From Candidatus Harrisonbacteria bacterium (lineage in GTDB: Bacteria > Patescibacteriota > Minisyncoccia > UBA6257 > WO2-44-18): a stretch of 38,084 bases of DNA. The stretch is taken from contig JACOXP010000009.1 in assembly GCA_016182295.1 (NCBI GenBank), forward strand, positions 1 to 38,084, in the 5' to 3' direction. Positions within the stretch are counted from its first letter, which is position 1; every line of letters begins with the position of its first letter. Below are positions 1 through 7,203 of this stretch, piece after piece. The position numbers and the translations under genes are program-made. Under the pieces are notes generated by a model. The model worked only from the letters and a program-made list of their open reading frames with translations, was not told where the DNA came from and did not search any database.

Positions 1-45
1 TCGCCACCTCGCTCGCACGGCATCGCTGCGGTCTTCGATTCCCGC

Positions 46-71
46 AATCAGGCAAATAAATTTGCCTGATT
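46..71. repeat. Perfect inverted repeat next to tRNA-Cys
   Basis: An 11-base arm (46-56) is exactly complementary to 61-71 around a TAAA loop. It lies just 3' of the minus-strand tRNA-Cys, where a transcript end is expected, but no T-run follows on the minus strand, so it is not a standard intrinsic terminator. It could be a processing or 3'-stabilising hairpin. Confidence 0.5.
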
Positions 72-81
72 AAAGCGCCGG

Positions 82-153
82 AGGCGCGGGCGGGAATCGA
101 ACCCGCGTATAGGAGTTTTGCAGACTCCCGCCTTACCACTTGGCTACCGCGCC
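82..153 (-). tRNA. tRNA-Cys (anticodon GCA)
   Basis: The reverse complement folds as a full cloverleaf. The acceptor arm is GGCGCGG/CCGCGCC, the anticodon loop is CTGCAAA giving GCA, and the T-arm contains GGTTCGATTCC. The discriminator base is U73, as is usual for tRNA-Cys. CCA is not encoded, so a CCA-adding enzyme would be needed. Confidence 0.95.
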
Positions 154-178
154 ATAATTCCAAAATTCCTAATTTAAA

Positions 179-523
179 TTATTGCTTTTTTGCTAAAATT
201 GCAAGCGCCAACGCGGAAAAGAAAATCGCCACATCGCGGAAGGTCACCAGAAAAACTCCAAGCGAGGAAAAAATAATCGCCAGCATAAAAAGCGCTGTGA
301 GAATCGCCGGCCAGAAAATTTTAATTCCGGAAAGAATCCAAAGACCTATCAGCAATTCACTTACCGAACCGAGAATTACCACGCTGTTAAAAAACGGCAA
401 AGCTTGAAGAAATTCCGGATAGAACCCAGTCCAAGCGCCGGGAACCACCATGGCTGAAATCGCCGCGTAGATCAAAACAAAACCAATCCCAATCCTCAAA
501 AAAACCGCCGCCAAGTTTTCCAT
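179..523 (-). CDS. DoxX-like small integral membrane protein
   Basis: This 114-residue protein is almost entirely hydrophobic with about four predicted membrane segments, roughly residues 5-25, 45-65, 70-90 and 93-111. The N-terminal pattern LRIGIGFVLIYAA and the central GSVSELLIGLWIL resemble the DoxX/DUF417-like family. Members of that family are small inner-membrane proteins, often tied to redox homeostasis, but no catalytic residues can be pointed to here. The ATG at 523 is supported by a TATAAT box (536-531, minus strand) ending 7 bases upstream, which implies a leaderless message. It stands alone between tRNA-Cys and a structured intergenic element. Family assignment is moderate and substrate is unknown. 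Confidence 0.6.
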   Translation of the reverse strand: MENLAAVFLRIGIGFVLIYAAISAMVVPGAWTGFYPEFLQALPFFNSVVILGSVSELLIGLWILSGIKIFWPAILTALFMLAIIFSSLGVFLVTFRDVAIFFSALALAILAKKQ

Positions 524-530
524 AGTCTTA

Positions 531-536
531 ATTATA
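531..536 (-). promoter_or_regulatory. -10 box of the DoxX-like gene
   Basis: A perfect TATAAT on the minus strand lies 7 bases before the ATG at 523. I see no convincing -35. The spacing puts the transcription start at or next to the start codon. Confidence 0.55.
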
Positions 537-598
537 ACATTCTCAACGCGCTGACTATGAAAAGGCGGTTTGGCTATTTAGATATAGCAAGATTCCCC

Positions 599-757
599 AG
601 AGAGACCTCTCGGAAATGTCCCTGAGGGAAAGTGACGGAGGCGAGCCAGCTTGGTCGCTATCCGATAGGATAGCGTGGCGAGCCGAGTCTCTAGTGCCAC
701 GCTCCGCCGCTGGAGCGGAGCGATGGCCGGTTCCCGAGGGGACTTTCCGAGAGGTCT
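599..757. ncRNA. Candidate structured RNA or palindromic element
   Basis: A 14-base arm at 603-616 pairs perfectly with 744-757, and 618-622 pairs with 739-743 after one bulge. Inside are two clean hairpins: CGCTATCC/GGATAGCG (656-663 with 668-675, GATA loop) and CGCTCCGC/GCGGAGCG (700-707 with 715-722), the latter extended by GCCA/TGGC. The whole could fold as a closed multi-branch structure of about 155 bases. No reading frame of note crosses it. I do not recognise it as 6S, tmRNA, SRP or RNase P RNA, and the strand is undetermined. A GC-rich palindromic repeat acting only at DNA level is the main alternative. Confidence 0.4.
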
Positions 758-770
758 GATACTGAGGGTG

Positions 771-1226
771 TTATAGGACTACGATTTCCGCCTGCCTAAT
801 GCCGAATTTCTTCGCTGATTCGCGGTCAGGCATCCAAATGTCTACCCGGTCGCTGAAACGTCGATGCATCCGGTCTTCGACTACGAAAACCTTTTCTCCG
901 AAAAGTTCCGGAATTTTAATCACGGCGCCAATCGGAAGAAAGTTAGCCGCCACAATACCGTCCCGAACATGCGCGCCGGAAGCCGTAATAAACGGCGTGT
1001 CATCGGTTTGATCAGGAGTTGAGGAATAAGCGGTAATGTGAACCGTCTTTCGGTCTCGGCCCTCCTCAAAAGGACTTCGAGCCAAAATGGCGGTTTCTTC
1101 GACGTTGGCCCCCAAAAGCATCGGGCCAGCCATTCCAAAGTAAAAGACATCAACCAGTGGACTGAAATTGGCAAGAAGAGCAAGGGCGATAAAACCATGG
1201 ACCATTTTGTAACCGTATTTATTCAT
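771..1226 (-). CDS. Secreted or anchored 3D-domain protein
   Basis: With the ATG at 1226 the protein has 151 residues: a hydrophobic N-terminal segment (about 8-45) that could be a signal or anchor, then a 3D (three-aspartate) domain at about 65-151. Typical family features are TAYSS, the ITASG stretch, LPIGAVIKIP, VVEDRM and RVDIWMP, whose acidic residues form the conserved triad. The domain occurs in cell-wall-active proteins such as MltA-type lytic transglycosylases and the Bacillus YuiC/Rpf-like group, so a peptidoglycan-cleaving role outside the membrane is likely. The frame stays open to 1304, but the promoter at 1276-1304 and a leader hairpin lie there, so I chose 1226; ATG 1205 is also possible. 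Confidence 0.7.
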   Translation of the reverse strand: MNKYGYKMVHGFIALALLANFSPLVDVFYFGMAGPMLLGANVEETAILARSPFEEGRDRKTVHITAYSSTPDQTDDTPFITASGAHVRDGIVAANFLPIGAVIKIPELFGEKVFVVEDRMHRRFSDRVDIWMPDRESAKKFGIRQAEIVVL

Positions 1227-1245
1227 ATTTTTTGAAATAAAAACG

Positions 1246-1257
1246 CCCCTTTCGGGG
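1246..1257 (-). promoter_or_regulatory. Leader hairpin with GAAA loop and T-run (attenuator-like)
   Basis: On the minus strand CCCC-GAAA-GGGG is followed by CG and TTTTTATTT. It lies between the predicted transcription start (about 1269) and the ATG at 1226. The stem is only 4 bp, although flanking A/T-rich arms (near 1234-1241 and 1260-1269) can extend it. It could be an attenuator, a 5' stabiliser, or a weak terminator for the upstream operon. Confidence 0.35.
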
Positions 1258-1275
1258 TATTTATATTTCTGGCGT

Positions 1276-1304
1276 ATTCTAGCATAGCGCCAAATAAAAG
1301 TCAA
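1276..1304 (-). promoter_or_regulatory. Sigma-70 promoter of the 3D-domain gene
   Basis: The minus strand carries TTGACT (1304-1299), a 17-base spacer and TAGAAT (1281-1276) preceded by TGC, an extended -10. The predicted start is near 1269. Confidence 0.65.
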
Positions 1305-1418
1305 TAGCGTATCTATACAGCCACGTTCGAACCTATTTTAGCAAAAACTTCTGATTCTGACGAACGCCTCCGCGCTGCCGCAAAGTGAAGTCATTAACGA
1401 CACGATGAATGCTTAACG

Positions 1419-2783
1419 TCATAGCATATAAGGAACATCCGATCCGCGTGTGGGAAAAGCATAGAGAACGCGTTTTAAATCATCTGCTGAAATACCAAAC
1501 CTTATCGCAACGGCAAAAACATTAATGAGTTCATCCGAGTGCGGACCGAAAAGATGGGCGCCTAAAACTTTTCCGCTCCCTTCTTCAATAATAACTTTAT
1601 GCCCAGAGTAAGCTTCGTTGCGCAAACGCGCGCTAAACCACTGAGAAGTGTCGGCGTAATTTAGGCGGTATTTCAATCCGTTTTTCTTCGCTTCGTCCTC
1701 TCCCATGCCAACGGATGAAAGCGGAGGAACGGTAAAAACAACGCTGGCAAGAGCGGTGTAATCCGGCTTTTCACGATTACCCTCTAGAATATTTTTTGCG
1801 ATTATTGTGCCGTCATATCCGGCGCGCGGCGTAAGGGGCGCGGCAAGATATGCCACCGCGTCTCCTCCGGCATATACCGAGGGATTGCTTACGCTCTGAA
1901 GAAATTCGTTAACTTTGACCCCGCGCTTGTCATATTCAATTCCGGCCGCTTCAAGGTTGAGATCGCTAATTGCCGGAATGCGTCCTGCGCCATGAACAGC
2001 AATATCTGCGTCAAATGTATATGTTTTCCCGTTGCGTTCTCCGTTCACTCGCACGCCCTGGCCGATTTTTTCTATCTTTGTTACCGAAATTTCTAATTCA
2101 ATTCCAATGCCTAAAGCCCGGCTTCGTTTGAGTAAAATGTCTGTTAATTCCGGCTCGAATTGTTCAAGGGGCCGCTCCCCTCTATGTAGAATAGTAACTT
2201 TCGCTCCGGCGAGTGCGGCAACATGTGAAAATTCAAATGAAATATATCCGCCGCCGATAAAGATAATTCGTTTAGGAAGTTCCTTCAACTCAAGAAAATT
2301 GTCGCTTATCGTCAAATGCTCAAAACCTTCTATGGGTAGCCGCGACGGTTCAGCACCCGTTGCTATAACGATGCGTTCAGCCTCAAGCACGTTACCATCT
2401 ACGACAATCGTATTCGGGCCTTCAAATCTCGCGTGACCATGATACATATCAATGCCTTTCTTGGCGTAGCCCTCCTCCGTTTTTTTAGGCGTTGCATCGG
2501 TGTCTATCCGCTTGAAGCGCATGAGTGCCGGCCAGTCAATGCCGTGCTTTGCCGCGGACAGGCCATTTCCTTTCATCCGCCGAATAGCATCAACTGCCTC
2601 TGCCGCGCTTACCAGAATTTTTTTTGGATGACAGCCGCGAAGGGCGCAGGTCCCGCCGAACGGACGGGAATCAATAACCGCAACTGATTTTCCCGCCTTC
2701 TTCGCTTGCGCAGTCGGAGCCCCGGATGCCGAACCCGTTCCAATAGCTATAAGGTCGTATTTTTTTGCGGTGTTTTTTATCAT
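1419..2783 (-). CDS. FAD/NAD(P)-dependent disulfide reductase-like protein
   Basis: This 454-residue flavoprotein has the class-I disulfide reductase layout. The N-terminal FAD fold has GTGSASG (about 16-21), the redox pair is in GGTCALRGCHPKK (Cys46, Cys51), the second dinucleotide fold starts near IIFIGGGYISFEF, and a GGDAV FAD motif follows. After the second fold, ILHRGERPL supplies Arg residues that favour NADPH. The C-terminal His-Glu pair of glutathione reductase and lipoamide dehydrogenase is missing: the usual HPT..E reads AFPTRGSD, then ends PYML. It is therefore probably not ordinary glutathione reductase and its substrate is unknown. It is the last gene of the repressor/MerA/NADPH operon, starting 4 bases after the fusion gene's stop. 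Confidence 0.8.
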   Translation of the reverse strand: MIKNTAKKYDLIAIGTGSASGAPTAQAKKAGKSVAVIDSRPFGGTCALRGCHPKKILVSAAEAVDAIRRMKGNGLSAAKHGIDWPALMRFKRIDTDATPKKTEEGYAKKGIDMYHGHARFEGPNTIVVDGNVLEAERIVIATGAEPSRLPIEGFEHLTISDNFLELKELPKRIIFIGGGYISFEFSHVAALAGAKVTILHRGERPLEQFEPELTDILLKRSRALGIGIELEISVTKIEKIGQGVRVNGERNGKTYTFDADIAVHGAGRIPAISDLNLEAAGIEYDKRGVKVNEFLQSVSNPSVYAGGDAVAYLAAPLTPRAGYDGTIIAKNILEGNREKPDYTALASVVFTVPPLSSVGMGEDEAKKNGLKYRLNYADTSQWFSARLRNEAYSGHKVIIEEGSGKVLGAHLFGPHSDELINVFAVAIRFGISADDLKRVLYAFPTRGSDVPYML

Positions 2784-2787
2784 ACTT

Positions 2788-5166
2788 TTATACTTTATGC
2801 CCGCCGAATACGGCGCGGAGCGATGAAAGAATTTTTCCGGTAAACGAAGGGTGCTTTTTTGAACGCACTCGAAAGAGATACGAATCTTTTATAACCGGCG
2901 CGGGAATGCCTAATTCTTTAGCGGTTTTCACCGTCCACTCCCCTTCGCCAGTATGCGCTACGATCCCCGATGCTTTTTTTAAATCTTCTCCGTATTCTCT
3001 AAAGCCCTCTTCGAGCCACCCCGTCAGGCGCGAGGTAATAATGCTGTTCTGATTGTACACATTGGCGACATCTTTCAGAGAAAATTTAAACGGAGAATTT
3101 TTGAGTATCGTAAATCCTTCGGCGAGCGACTGCATCATCCCATACTCAATGCCATTGTGAACCATTTTTGCAAAATGTCCGGCACCGGATTTTCCCAAAT
3201 ATCCAGAAGGTGTATCGGACATCGCGTCGAAAATCGGCCTGCTTTTATCATATATCTCTTTTTCACCACCGGCCATGATGGCAAATTTTCCGAGTTGAAT
3301 AGAAACCGGCCCGCCAGAAACACCGACATCAAGAAAATGAATACCTTTGACTTTTAACTTCTTTTCGCGTCGAATCGAATCTTTGTAGAAAGAATTTCCT
3401 CCGTCAACGACGACATCTCCTTTGTCTAAGATATGCGCAAGACCTCCTGCTCCAAAAATCACTTCATCCACGGGCTTACCGGCCGGAACCATAAGCCATA
3501 CGGTGCGTGGCGTATGAAGTTTGTCCACGAAATCTTTCAGAGAATATGTGCCGACAACGCCTTCTTTTTCAAGCTCTCTAGTGGCTTCGGGCGCTCTGTT
3601 GAGCCCAACAACCTGCCATTTTTTTGCGGCTAAACGTCGAGCAAGATTCCCGCCCATTTTCCCTAAGCCAATAATTCCAATTTTACCGGCGAGGGCACCG
3701 GTTTTTATGTCTTCGCTGTCCGGCCGTTTTTGCACAAAAGACGGACATGGTGTCGTATCCGGTTTGTATTCTGCCAGAGGAATAAGATGACGCTTCCATT
3801 CATCCACGATCGAATCCGTGAATTTCCATGCCGCTTCGATTTCGTTTTGGGAAACAAAAGATGTCTGTTCGCCCATTATTGTCGCGTACAGCACTTTCGC
3901 ATACTCCGCCACATATTGAATTTTCACCTCTTTTTCGTAAAGAAAGAATGAAAATACGCGTTCTTCCAAAATACGATCAAAGCCGGGTTTTTTTGTCCAG
4001 AAATGGATAATGATTTCATCATTCGGTTCGAGACGGAACACTATTTGGTTTGGCCGATGCGGCCCGACTTCGCACAAAAGGCATGCTTTGGGGTGCTTTA
4101 ATGTAACGACAATCTCTTTGCGCGCTTCGGCTAGGCGTTTTCCAGCCTCAATAACAATCGGCACGCCGTTCCAACGCGGGTCGTCAAGTTCGGTTTTCAG
4201 AGCAAAGTATGTTTCCGTAACTGAATGCTCGCGCACGCCGTCCACTTCAAGATAGCCCTTGTATTGGGCACGAAAAGTGTTTTTTTGAATTGAATCTTTG
4301 GTCCACGAAAGTAGGGCGGTTAAGACACGGGCGCGATTCTCGCGGATCGTTTCGGCATTGCTGAGAGCAGGATGTTCCATAAGCAAGGTTGCGAGCATGG
4401 CAAGCAGGTGATTTTGGCCGACATCGCGCAACGCGCCGACCGCATCATAAAAACCACCGCGCCCTTCGACTCCTATGGATTCAAGAAGTCGAATATCTAT
4501 GCGCTCAATGGTTGTGTTGTCCCAGGTGTTTTCAAAAAGATTATTAGAGAAACGAAAATTTTCTATTCCCTGAATAATCTCTTTAAATAAATAATGATCT
4601 ATGCGGTAAAGCTGTTCCTCCTTAAAGTATGCCAAGAGAAGGGACTGCAAGTTTTGCGCGCTCATTAAATCCGTACCGAAGGGTTTTTCAATAAGCAGGC
4701 GGCTCCAGCCAAGTTTACCGCCACACGGCAAATTCAGCTTCACTCCCGCCAAATTTTCAAAAATCGGTTTGTAGGTTGCTGGGGGCGCGGCAAGATAGAA
4801 AAGTTTGTTTGCGCAGACGCCCCATGATTTTTCTGACGCCTCAATGGACTTAGCCAGCACGCGGAAGGCCGCGGCATCTTCAAACTTGCCTGCATGATAC
4901 GAGAAGAGATCCGCAAAGCGGGAAAGTTTTTCATCACGTATTTCCGAATTGCTTTTATTGCGGACTGCGGATTCTATAGACGATTTGAATTTGTATTCAG
5001 ATATATCGCCGCGCGAGAATCCGATAACAGAAAAACGGTCTCCTAGGAGATTCTGATCAAAGAGTCGCCAGAGCGACGGAATAATCTTTCGCGTTGCCAA
5101 ATCGCCGTTGATGCCAAAAACGACAAGAATAGTCGGTGTATTATTTTTTTGCGGTTTATCTTTCAT
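2788..5166 (-). CDS. Fused glucose-6-phosphate / 6-phosphogluconate dehydrogenase
   Basis: One 792-residue chain joins both NADPH-producing steps of the oxidative pentose phosphate pathway. Residues 1 to about 480 are G6PD: VFGINGDLATRKI at the nucleotide site, the substrate motif RIDHYLFKE (about 188-196) and QNHLLAMLATLLME. From about residue 494 comes 6PGDH of the short (roughly 300-residue) type, with IGIIGLGKMGGNLA, VVDGGNSFY (about 590), VGVSGGP and HFAKMVHNGIEYGMMQ. The joining segment is about 15-20 residues and there is no 6-phosphogluconolactonase domain, so the lactone must open spontaneously or through another enzyme. The gene starts 42 bases after merA and ends 4 bases before the next flavoprotein gene. 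The nicotinamide specificity of the 6PGDH half (NAD or NADP) is undetermined. Confidence 0.93.
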   Translation of the reverse strand: MKDKPQKNNTPTILVVFGINGDLATRKIIPSLWRLFDQNLLGDRFSVIGFSRGDISEYKFKSSIESAVRNKSNSEIRDEKLSRFADLFSYHAGKFEDAAAFRVLAKSIEASEKSWGVCANKLFYLAAPPATYKPIFENLAGVKLNLPCGGKLGWSRLLIEKPFGTDLMSAQNLQSLLLAYFKEEQLYRIDHYLFKEIIQGIENFRFSNNLFENTWDNTTIERIDIRLLESIGVEGRGGFYDAVGALRDVGQNHLLAMLATLLMEHPALSNAETIRENRARVLTALLSWTKDSIQKNTFRAQYKGYLEVDGVREHSVTETYFALKTELDDPRWNGVPIVIEAGKRLAEARKEIVVTLKHPKACLLCEVGPHRPNQIVFRLEPNDEIIIHFWTKKPGFDRILEERVFSFFLYEKEVKIQYVAEYAKVLYATIMGEQTSFVSQNEIEAAWKFTDSIVDEWKRHLIPLAEYKPDTTPCPSFVQKRPDSEDIKTGALAGKIGIIGLGKMGGNLARRLAAKKWQVVGLNRAPEATRELEKEGVVGTYSLKDFVDKLHTPRTVWLMVPAGKPVDEVIFGAGGLAHILDKGDVVVDGGNSFYKDSIRREKKLKVKGIHFLDVGVSGGPVSIQLGKFAIMAGGEKEIYDKSRPIFDAMSDTPSGYLGKSGAGHFAKMVHNGIEYGMMQSLAEGFTILKNSPFKFSLKDVANVYNQNSIITSRLTGWLEEGFREYGEDLKKASGIVAHTGEGEWTVKTAKELGIPAPVIKDSYLFRVRSKKHPSFTGKILSSLRAVFGGHKV

Positions 5167-5208
5167 ATCACCGTTGTTTAGACAGAAAAAACTTTACGAT
5201 TATCAGTT

Positions 5209-6669
5209 TTATATACAACAACTTAATTTAGAAATATCTTTTGTAAACGATAGCGCGACAATTTTTATCGCTTCTGAAAGCGTTGGGAACATCGGGAGCG
5301 AATTGACCACATCGTCAATCGTGTTTTTGTTTTTTACCAACATCATCGCCTCGGCGATCAGCTCTCCGGCGTTTGGCGCGAGAATATGCACGCCGAGAAT
5401 TTGTTTCGTTTTCGGATGAATCGCCATTTTTATCATTCCCTCGGTGCGGTGCATGATAATCGCTTTTGGCACATCCTCAAACGAAACTGTGCGGCAGGCG
5501 CACACTCCCATTTGCTTCATCTGCTCGTCTTCAGTAAAGCCGACACCCGCAAGCTGAGGGTCGGTAAAAATAGTGTAGGGCACGGCATTATAATCTATGC
5601 TTTTGAGCGCCTGCCCTTCCGAAGCTCCGGAGGAGCGAAGGAGGGCGTTTTCAGCGGCGAGCGTTCCTTCCCGTCCGGCGGTTGGTTCAAGCCGCAAGGG
5701 TCCGCTCGTAACATCACCCACCGCGAAAATATTTTTGTTGGAAGTTTGGAAATGCTGATTTACAACGACCGCCTGCCCTTTGTTCACCTCAACGCCGACA
5801 ACATCAAGACCAAGCCCTTGCGTGTTGGGTGTTTTGCCTGCCGCTAAAAGTATTTCATCGGCGGACACTTCTTCCTGCCCCTCGCCGATCTGGTACGAAA
5901 CAATTTTTTTATCGCCCTCTTTGCGCGCGTTTTTTACCTCAACATTGGTCTTGATAATAATTCCTTCTTTTGAAAGTATCTCGGTGAGCCGATCAGTAAG
6001 AGCTTTTTCAGAGTGCGGAAAAATTGAATCGCCGCGCTGTAAAATAGTTACTTTCGTGCCAAAACGGCTGAACATTTGGGCAAACTCCAAGCCGACAGGG
6101 CCTGCACCGATGACGACTAATTCTTTCGGTTGTTTTTCAAGGCGCAACGCTTCGATATGTGTAACAAATCCAATTTCGTGGATACCCTCAATCGGCGGCA
6201 CATTGGCGGTGGAGCCCGCGGCGATAATAAATTTTTCCGCACTCAATTTTTCCCTAGCTTGCCCTGAACTTGTCGAACCAGTCGAAGAGGTCACCTCTAC
6301 CTCATTTTGAGAAACAAATTTTGCCTTTCCCTCGATTGCTGTTACATGTTCTAAATTTTTCAAGACCTTTTCATATTTCTCTTGACGTAGTTTTCCCACA
6401 AGCGAAAGTTCGTCTTTCACAACTTTTTGAAAATCAAAATTTTTCACTTCAAGCTCTACGCCGGCAACGCCGTGATGTTTGGCGTGGTGTAAAATTTCTC
6501 CGGCGTAAAGAAGTGTCTTTGACGGCACACAACCAACATTGACACAAGTGCCGCCGAGCGGAAGTCCCGAATTCACGAGCGCAGTCTTTGCGCCGAGCTC
6601 ATTGGCGCGGATTGCCGCCGCAAACGCGCCCGCTCCACCGCCGATAATGATAAGGTCAAATTTTTGCAT
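5209..6669 (-). CDS. merA: Mercuric reductase-like flavoprotein (MerA type)
   Basis: This 486-residue class-I flavoprotein has GGGAGAFAAA at the FAD site, the redox motif GGTCVNVGCVPSK (Cys42, Cys47) identical to MerA, a second fold at VVIGAGPVGLEF, and a C-terminus ending KLSCCI. That terminal vicinal Cys pair is the hallmark by which MerA hands Hg(II) to the active site. The C-terminal catalytic His of lipoamide dehydrogenase is replaced (MFPTLSEA), as in MerA. There is no N-terminal heavy-metal-associated domain. MerA reduces Hg(II) to Hg(0) with NADPH in the cytoplasm. A short repeat at 6257-6277 adds STSSGQA around residues 131-138. The ATG overlaps the arsR-like stop by 14 bases, suggesting coupled translation. 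Another thiol or metal substrate is possible. Confidence 0.82.
   Translation of the reverse strand: MQKFDLIIIGGGAGAFAAAIRANELGAKTALVNSGLPLGGTCVNVGCVPSKTLLYAGEILHHAKHHGVAGVELEVKNFDFQKVVKDELSLVGKLRQEKYEKVLKNLEHVTAIEGKAKFVSQNEVEVTSSTGSTSSGQAREKLSAEKFIIAAGSTANVPPIEGIHEIGFVTHIEALRLEKQPKELVVIGAGPVGLEFAQMFSRFGTKVTILQRGDSIFPHSEKALTDRLTEILSKEGIIIKTNVEVKNARKEGDKKIVSYQIGEGQEEVSADEILLAAGKTPNTQGLGLDVVGVEVNKGQAVVVNQHFQTSNKNIFAVGDVTSGPLRLEPTAGREGTLAAENALLRSSGASEGQALKSIDYNAVPYTIFTDPQLAGVGFTEDEQMKQMGVCACRTVSFEDVPKAIIMHRTEGMIKMAIHPKTKQILGVHILAPNAGELIAEAMMLVKNKNTIDDVVNSLPMFPTLSEAIKIVALSFTKDISKLSCCI
6257..6277. repeat. Short dispersed repeat, copy 1 (inside merA)
   Basis: A 21-base element with core CCTGAACTTGTCGAA is identical to the copy at 31316-31336 in glyS and similar to 20626-20642. 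It is in frame and encodes STSSGQA on the minus strand. Confidence 0.8.
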
Positions 6670-6985
6670 AGTGATTGATTCTATCTTTCATCACCTCAAC
6701 AACAGGTGATTTTTTAAGTTTGTAATACACTGTGCGGAACTCGCGGCGGCTTTCAACCATATCCGCTTTTTGTAGCTTGCGGAGGGTGTGTGAGACGGCA
6801 GAAATGGAAACCCCAATGATTTCGGCAATTTCACCTACTGAAATCTCTTTATGGCGGCATAGAAGATAACAGATTTTAAGGCGTGTTGGGTCGCCGACCA
6901 TGTTAAATTCTCGCGCGCAAGCGATAATCGCATCTTTATTCCCAAGCTCTTTTTTAAGGTCGCTCTTTTTCATACTTGAATACAT
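6656..6985 (-). CDS. ArsR-family metal- or stress-responsive repressor
   Basis: Starting at ATG 6985 the protein has 109 residues, the usual ArsR length. The winged helix is clear: FNMVGDPTRLKICYLLCRHKEISVGEIAEIIGVSISAVSHTLRKLQKADMV, then the wing RREFRTVYYKL. Candidate sensing thiols or ligands are Cys residues in the IIACAREF and CYLLCRH stretches; the second pair sits where ArsR/CadC-type sensors bind metal. The frame stays open to 7156, but that part runs through tRNA-Leu and the promoter, so it is not coding. The -10 box ends 6 bases before ATG 6985; ATG 6973 is an alternative. It heads the merA operon and probably represses itself through the palindrome at 6976-6991. Confidence 0.85.
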   Translation of the reverse strand: MYSSMKKSDLKKELGNKDAIIACAREFNMVGDPTRLKICYLLCRHKEISVGEIAEIIGVSISAVSHTLRKLQKADMVESRREFRTVYYKLKKSPVVEVMKDRINHYAKI

Positions 6986-6991
6986 ATTCAA
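6976..6991. promoter_or_regulatory. ArsR-type operator
   Basis: TTGAATA-CA-TATTCAA is a perfect 7-2-7 inverted repeat of the form bound by ArsR/SmtB-family repressors. It begins immediately after the -10 box and covers the predicted transcription start and start codon of the repressor gene, so a bound dimer would block the operon. Confidence 0.75.
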
Positions 6992-7020
6992 ATGATAGCG
7001 GACAAAAAGAAAAAAGGCAA
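6992..7020 (-). promoter_or_regulatory. Promoter of the arsR-merA-zwf/gnd operon
   Basis: On the minus strand TTGCCT (7020-7015), a 17-base spacer and TATCAT (6997-6992) form a good sigma-70 promoter. The predicted start is near 6985, at the ATG. Confidence 0.7.
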
Positions 7021-7077
7021 CGAGTAATTTATTCATAAGGAGTTCCTTAAACTTTTCCGCGCAGGAAAGTTTTGTCT

Positions 7078-7162
7078 TGGTGCCCGGGGGGAGAGTCGAA
7101 CTCCCATGCCTTTCGGCGCACGATTTTGAGTCGTGTACGTCTGCCAATTCCGTCACCCGGGC
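7078..7162 (-). tRNA. tRNA-Leu (anticodon CAA)
   Basis: Acceptor GCCCGGG/CCCGGGC, anticodon loop CTCAAAA giving CAA, a long variable arm as expected for Leu, T-arm GAGTTCGACTC, discriminator A73 and an encoded CCA. It lies between the divergent arsR-like operon and parB. Confidence 0.95.
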
Positions 7163-7190
7163 GCGGTTTTCCTATTTTAAACTAAGCAAT

Positions 7191-7196
7191 TATAAT
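7191..7196 (+). promoter_or_regulatory. -10 box of parB
   Basis: TATAAT ends 7 bases before the ATG at 7204. A weak -35 (TTTCCT, 7168-7173) lies 17 bases further up. The message is predicted to be leaderless. Confidence 0.6.
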
Positions 7197-7203
7197 AAAT
7201 AGC

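Noticed and set aside
599-757. 6S, SRP or RNase P RNA
   Set aside because: The size and branched structure do not match, and none of the characteristic conserved loops of these RNAs is visible.
5780-6310. A 176-residue plus-strand frame opposite merA
   Set aside because: It is Ser/Pro/Thr-rich antisense of a clear flavoprotein, with no promoter or ribosome site.
6986-7156. N-terminal extension of the arsR-like gene
   Set aside because: It would be translated from inside tRNA-Leu and across the promoter and operator; ArsR proteins are about 100 residues long.
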